In this document: positions 61,813 through 64,000 of the stretch, piece after piece
Layout: each line of letters begins with the position of its first letter
How positions within the stretch are numbered: the stretch's first letter is position 1
Origin: Chromobotia macracanthus
Lineage: Eukaryota; Chordata; Actinopteri; Cypriniformes; Botiidae
Assembly (NCBI GenBank): GCA_036877525.1
Contig: JAZGTH010000059.1
Location: 6,944,001-7,008,000, forward strand
Direction of reading: 5' to 3'
Length of the DNA: 64,000 nucleotides
Program-made: the position numbers and the translations under genes
The notes under the pieces: model-generated
Told to the model about the DNA's origin: nothing
The model's input: only the letters and a program-made list of their open reading frames with translations
Database searches by the model: none

Positions 61813-63592
61813 AGACTGAAAGCCTATAATCACCCGTTATCAACAGACCAATATATTTAAGCCATTATGGCTAATAATCTTTCTCTACAATAGCAACTAA
61901 ATCTTACTTGCTGTTGCACTTTTGCCAACACACAAGAACCAATCAGATTAAACTCGTAAATTTACACAATACAACAGGTGGTAAAAAAAATGATGTGTGA
62001 TTTTCAAATACTGTCATTTCCTCTTGACATGGCGCATAGTCCCTGCAGAGAAAATGAGATCGTGGAACAGAGGCTTAGTGTATGTTTAGGTAAAGCATGG
62101 CTGTGGCTCTGTTTACCAGAAGCTTAGTGTTGTTTGTTTACCTAAGGAGATGTTGCAGGCATTGACATGGAAAAAGGCTGTTGCATTAGCATTGGAAGAG
62201 CAGAGTCTAGAAATGGGCCAGTTCATACAAATATGGAGAGAACAGCACCAATCTGACGGTGTAAATTCTGTCCAATATCAATTTCGCAGGTGAATTAAAA
62301 TGGATTTTTAAGCTCATCTATAATGTAGGACAAGTACAGGCCTACGAAGTTAAGATGTTAGCACAAGCTCTCAGATGTAATAAGTCCCAATAGGTGGAAC
62401 ACATAAGAAAGAATTTTTGGTACAGAATTTACGGAATCTAGAATTTAAAGATAAAAGACAGATGAATGCAAACAATCAAATAGCACCAAGATAACAAAGG
62501 CTTATTCTTAGTGTTCCCATGCTGCAAGGTTTGCAGCCTGAACTGATAAGTCTGTTCTCGGCTTTGACTCTATAATAACGTTTGAAATATCGTCAAGGCT
62601 GCAGGCATCTGACTACAGTCAGCTGAATACCCACAGTCTTTATAGAATCTAGTACAAGTTTAATGTGTCTCAAACAAACCTCTGTCCCACTTCTTGTTAG
62701 TCTGTTTCATAGATGAAAATGTTCTGATCTATTTAGAACCTAATAGCGAGAAAAGCATTTTTGAAAACAACCACTTTATGAAACAATTTTAAATTGTTTG
62801 TAAATTCCCCACCATCACTCAGATTATTTATTTATCAGATGGAATGTGTGTATCTGTTAAACTCTAAAATTTGTCACATTAATGCTAAGATATCCTGTAG
62901 AATAGCTACAAACACAATAACAATAAACGGTATTCATTTTTAGTTAAACATACTTTGCAGTACTAGTTTTATTTTCACAAAGACTGATTGAAATGGACCG
63001 CGCCAGCTGCGGATTAGGGCGCAGTAGACTTAACAGTTGTTTTGCGAATAAGGTTATTATGCTTACAAAAGCGCCACAATGAACAGGAAAGCCTCTCAAT
63101 TTCAAGCTCTTCTGCCCCTGACAGACAAAACACTTTGTAACTCTCTAGATAACATCATTAATGATTATAAGTGAAATGAATACTTTGTCACAGTCAAACG
63201 CTCTGCATACAAGTCACATAAAAGAGGCTTTAAACAGGACGCTGACACACACAGACAGAGCAGATATGAGATTAATGACTCATAGACAGAAAGAGAGAGA
63301 GCGAATGAGAGGCTAATGATTACGGTTTCCTGCATATCACAGTCTAGTTCAACACTTCCTCTCTACCTGTGCATGTCTGGAGCATACAGCCATAAAACAG
63401 AACATAAGCTATAGGACCTTCCTGCACGCTGGAACTCAGAGATGGAACAAAGTCAGAACCGTTGACTGAGGATCAAATCTGCTGAAAGATATTTTTGAAA
63501 AGGGACTGCGAGTCAGACTGAAAGATCAAGATGTTGATATGAAACTCAATGTGTTTTTTGGTCAGGAAATGCATGAATTAAAACAGTGGTTC
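61813..63592. other. No gene or repeat recognised
   Basis: A GC-rich knot at 62998-63022 (CGCGCCAGCTGCGGATTAGG) stands out and contains a CAGCTG E-box. Confidence 0.45.
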
Positions 63593-63875
63593 TTAAAGCT
63601 GCAGTCAGTAACTATTGCCTCTCTACCACCATCTCTGTTTAAGACATAAAATTGCAGGTTACTTTAGGTACTTTTCATTATGTATGTTGAAGTCAAATGA
63701 AGCCAAACTGGCATTTCCCAGAAAATCAGACCCGACAGCTCAGATTATAAATCATTATTATAAACTTACTGTTGTAAGTTGTGCTAAGGTAAGGAGACTG
63801 TTGTGACTAACACCGATCTGCCATATATGTGCTCAGTAACTGATTTTTGTTCATTTTTAACTCAGAAAGTTAGTG
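63593..63875 (+). mobile_element. Family D MITE, second copy
   Basis: TTAAAGCTGCAGTCAGTAAC at left; interior shares CATCTCTGTTTAAGACATAA and AATCAGACCCGACAGCTCAG with the copy at 54.8 kb. The right inverted repeat is eroded (AGAAAGTTAGTGG). Confidence 0.75.
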
Positions 63876-64000
63876 GGTCACATTACCAAATATGAGTCAC
63901 ATATTTATCATCATAGGGTTACAAACAGCACTGAAAAAATACCATGCTCAACGCAAAATAAAAATATGACTCAGGCTACCGTACATTACAAAGAGATTCA

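Overview
The window looks like non-coding nuclear DNA from a ray-finned fish, most likely a cyprinid (carp, minnow or zebrafish relative). It is AT-rich and has no run of long open frames. It is full of short interspersed repeats of kinds I know from cyprinid genomes: tRNA-Ala-headed SINEs, the 'GGGTGAACTATCCC'-type MITE, the 'GGTTCTTTATGGAACC' MITE, CCATGGTT-rich palindromic elements and abundant (CA)n. Nothing suggests bacterial, phage, plasmid or CRISPR content.

The best gene evidence is at the right end. A CpG-dense block (about 58640-59720) contains, on the minus strand, a start codon at 59487 in good context. An in-frame stop lies 37 codons upstream. Seventeen codons encode a typical signal peptide, followed by a consensus splice donor at 59435. 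I read this as the first coding exon of a secreted or membrane protein gene transcribed leftward. If so, most of the window (1-59435) is probably its very long first intron. The split is phase 1, as is usual for signal-peptide exons of immunoglobulin-superfamily adhesion molecules. A weak resemblance to NCAM2 is noted as a hypothesis only. DNA to the right (59750-64000) would be upstream flank.

The rest is repeats and unique DNA. Family A, an unclassified MITE with terminal CCCAGCTAAC/GTTAGCTGGG, has 13 recognisable copies spread over 4-54 kb in both orientations. Families C and D are TTAA-flanked MITEs (four and two copies); one C copy carries a nested SINE. Families F, G, H and I are further short elements. 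Tandem repeats include four ~100-bp units at 5.8-6.2 kb, a ~175-bp duplication at 38 kb, four 20-bp units at 54.7 kb and three 35-bp units at 61.7 kb.

At 29.2-29.5 kb on the minus strand a degenerate tRNA-His(GTG) is followed 11 bp later by a degenerate tRNA-Leu and then a SINE-like body. This is either a relic of a tRNA cluster or a compound SINE. A possible plus-strand exon at 17555-17684 has a textbook 3' splice site and GC-rich third positions but matches nothing I know.

Several non-repetitive stretches rich in TAAT-type homeodomain motifs are listed as candidate enhancers, with low confidence because conservation cannot be judged from one sequence. I found no convincing new multi-gene system.
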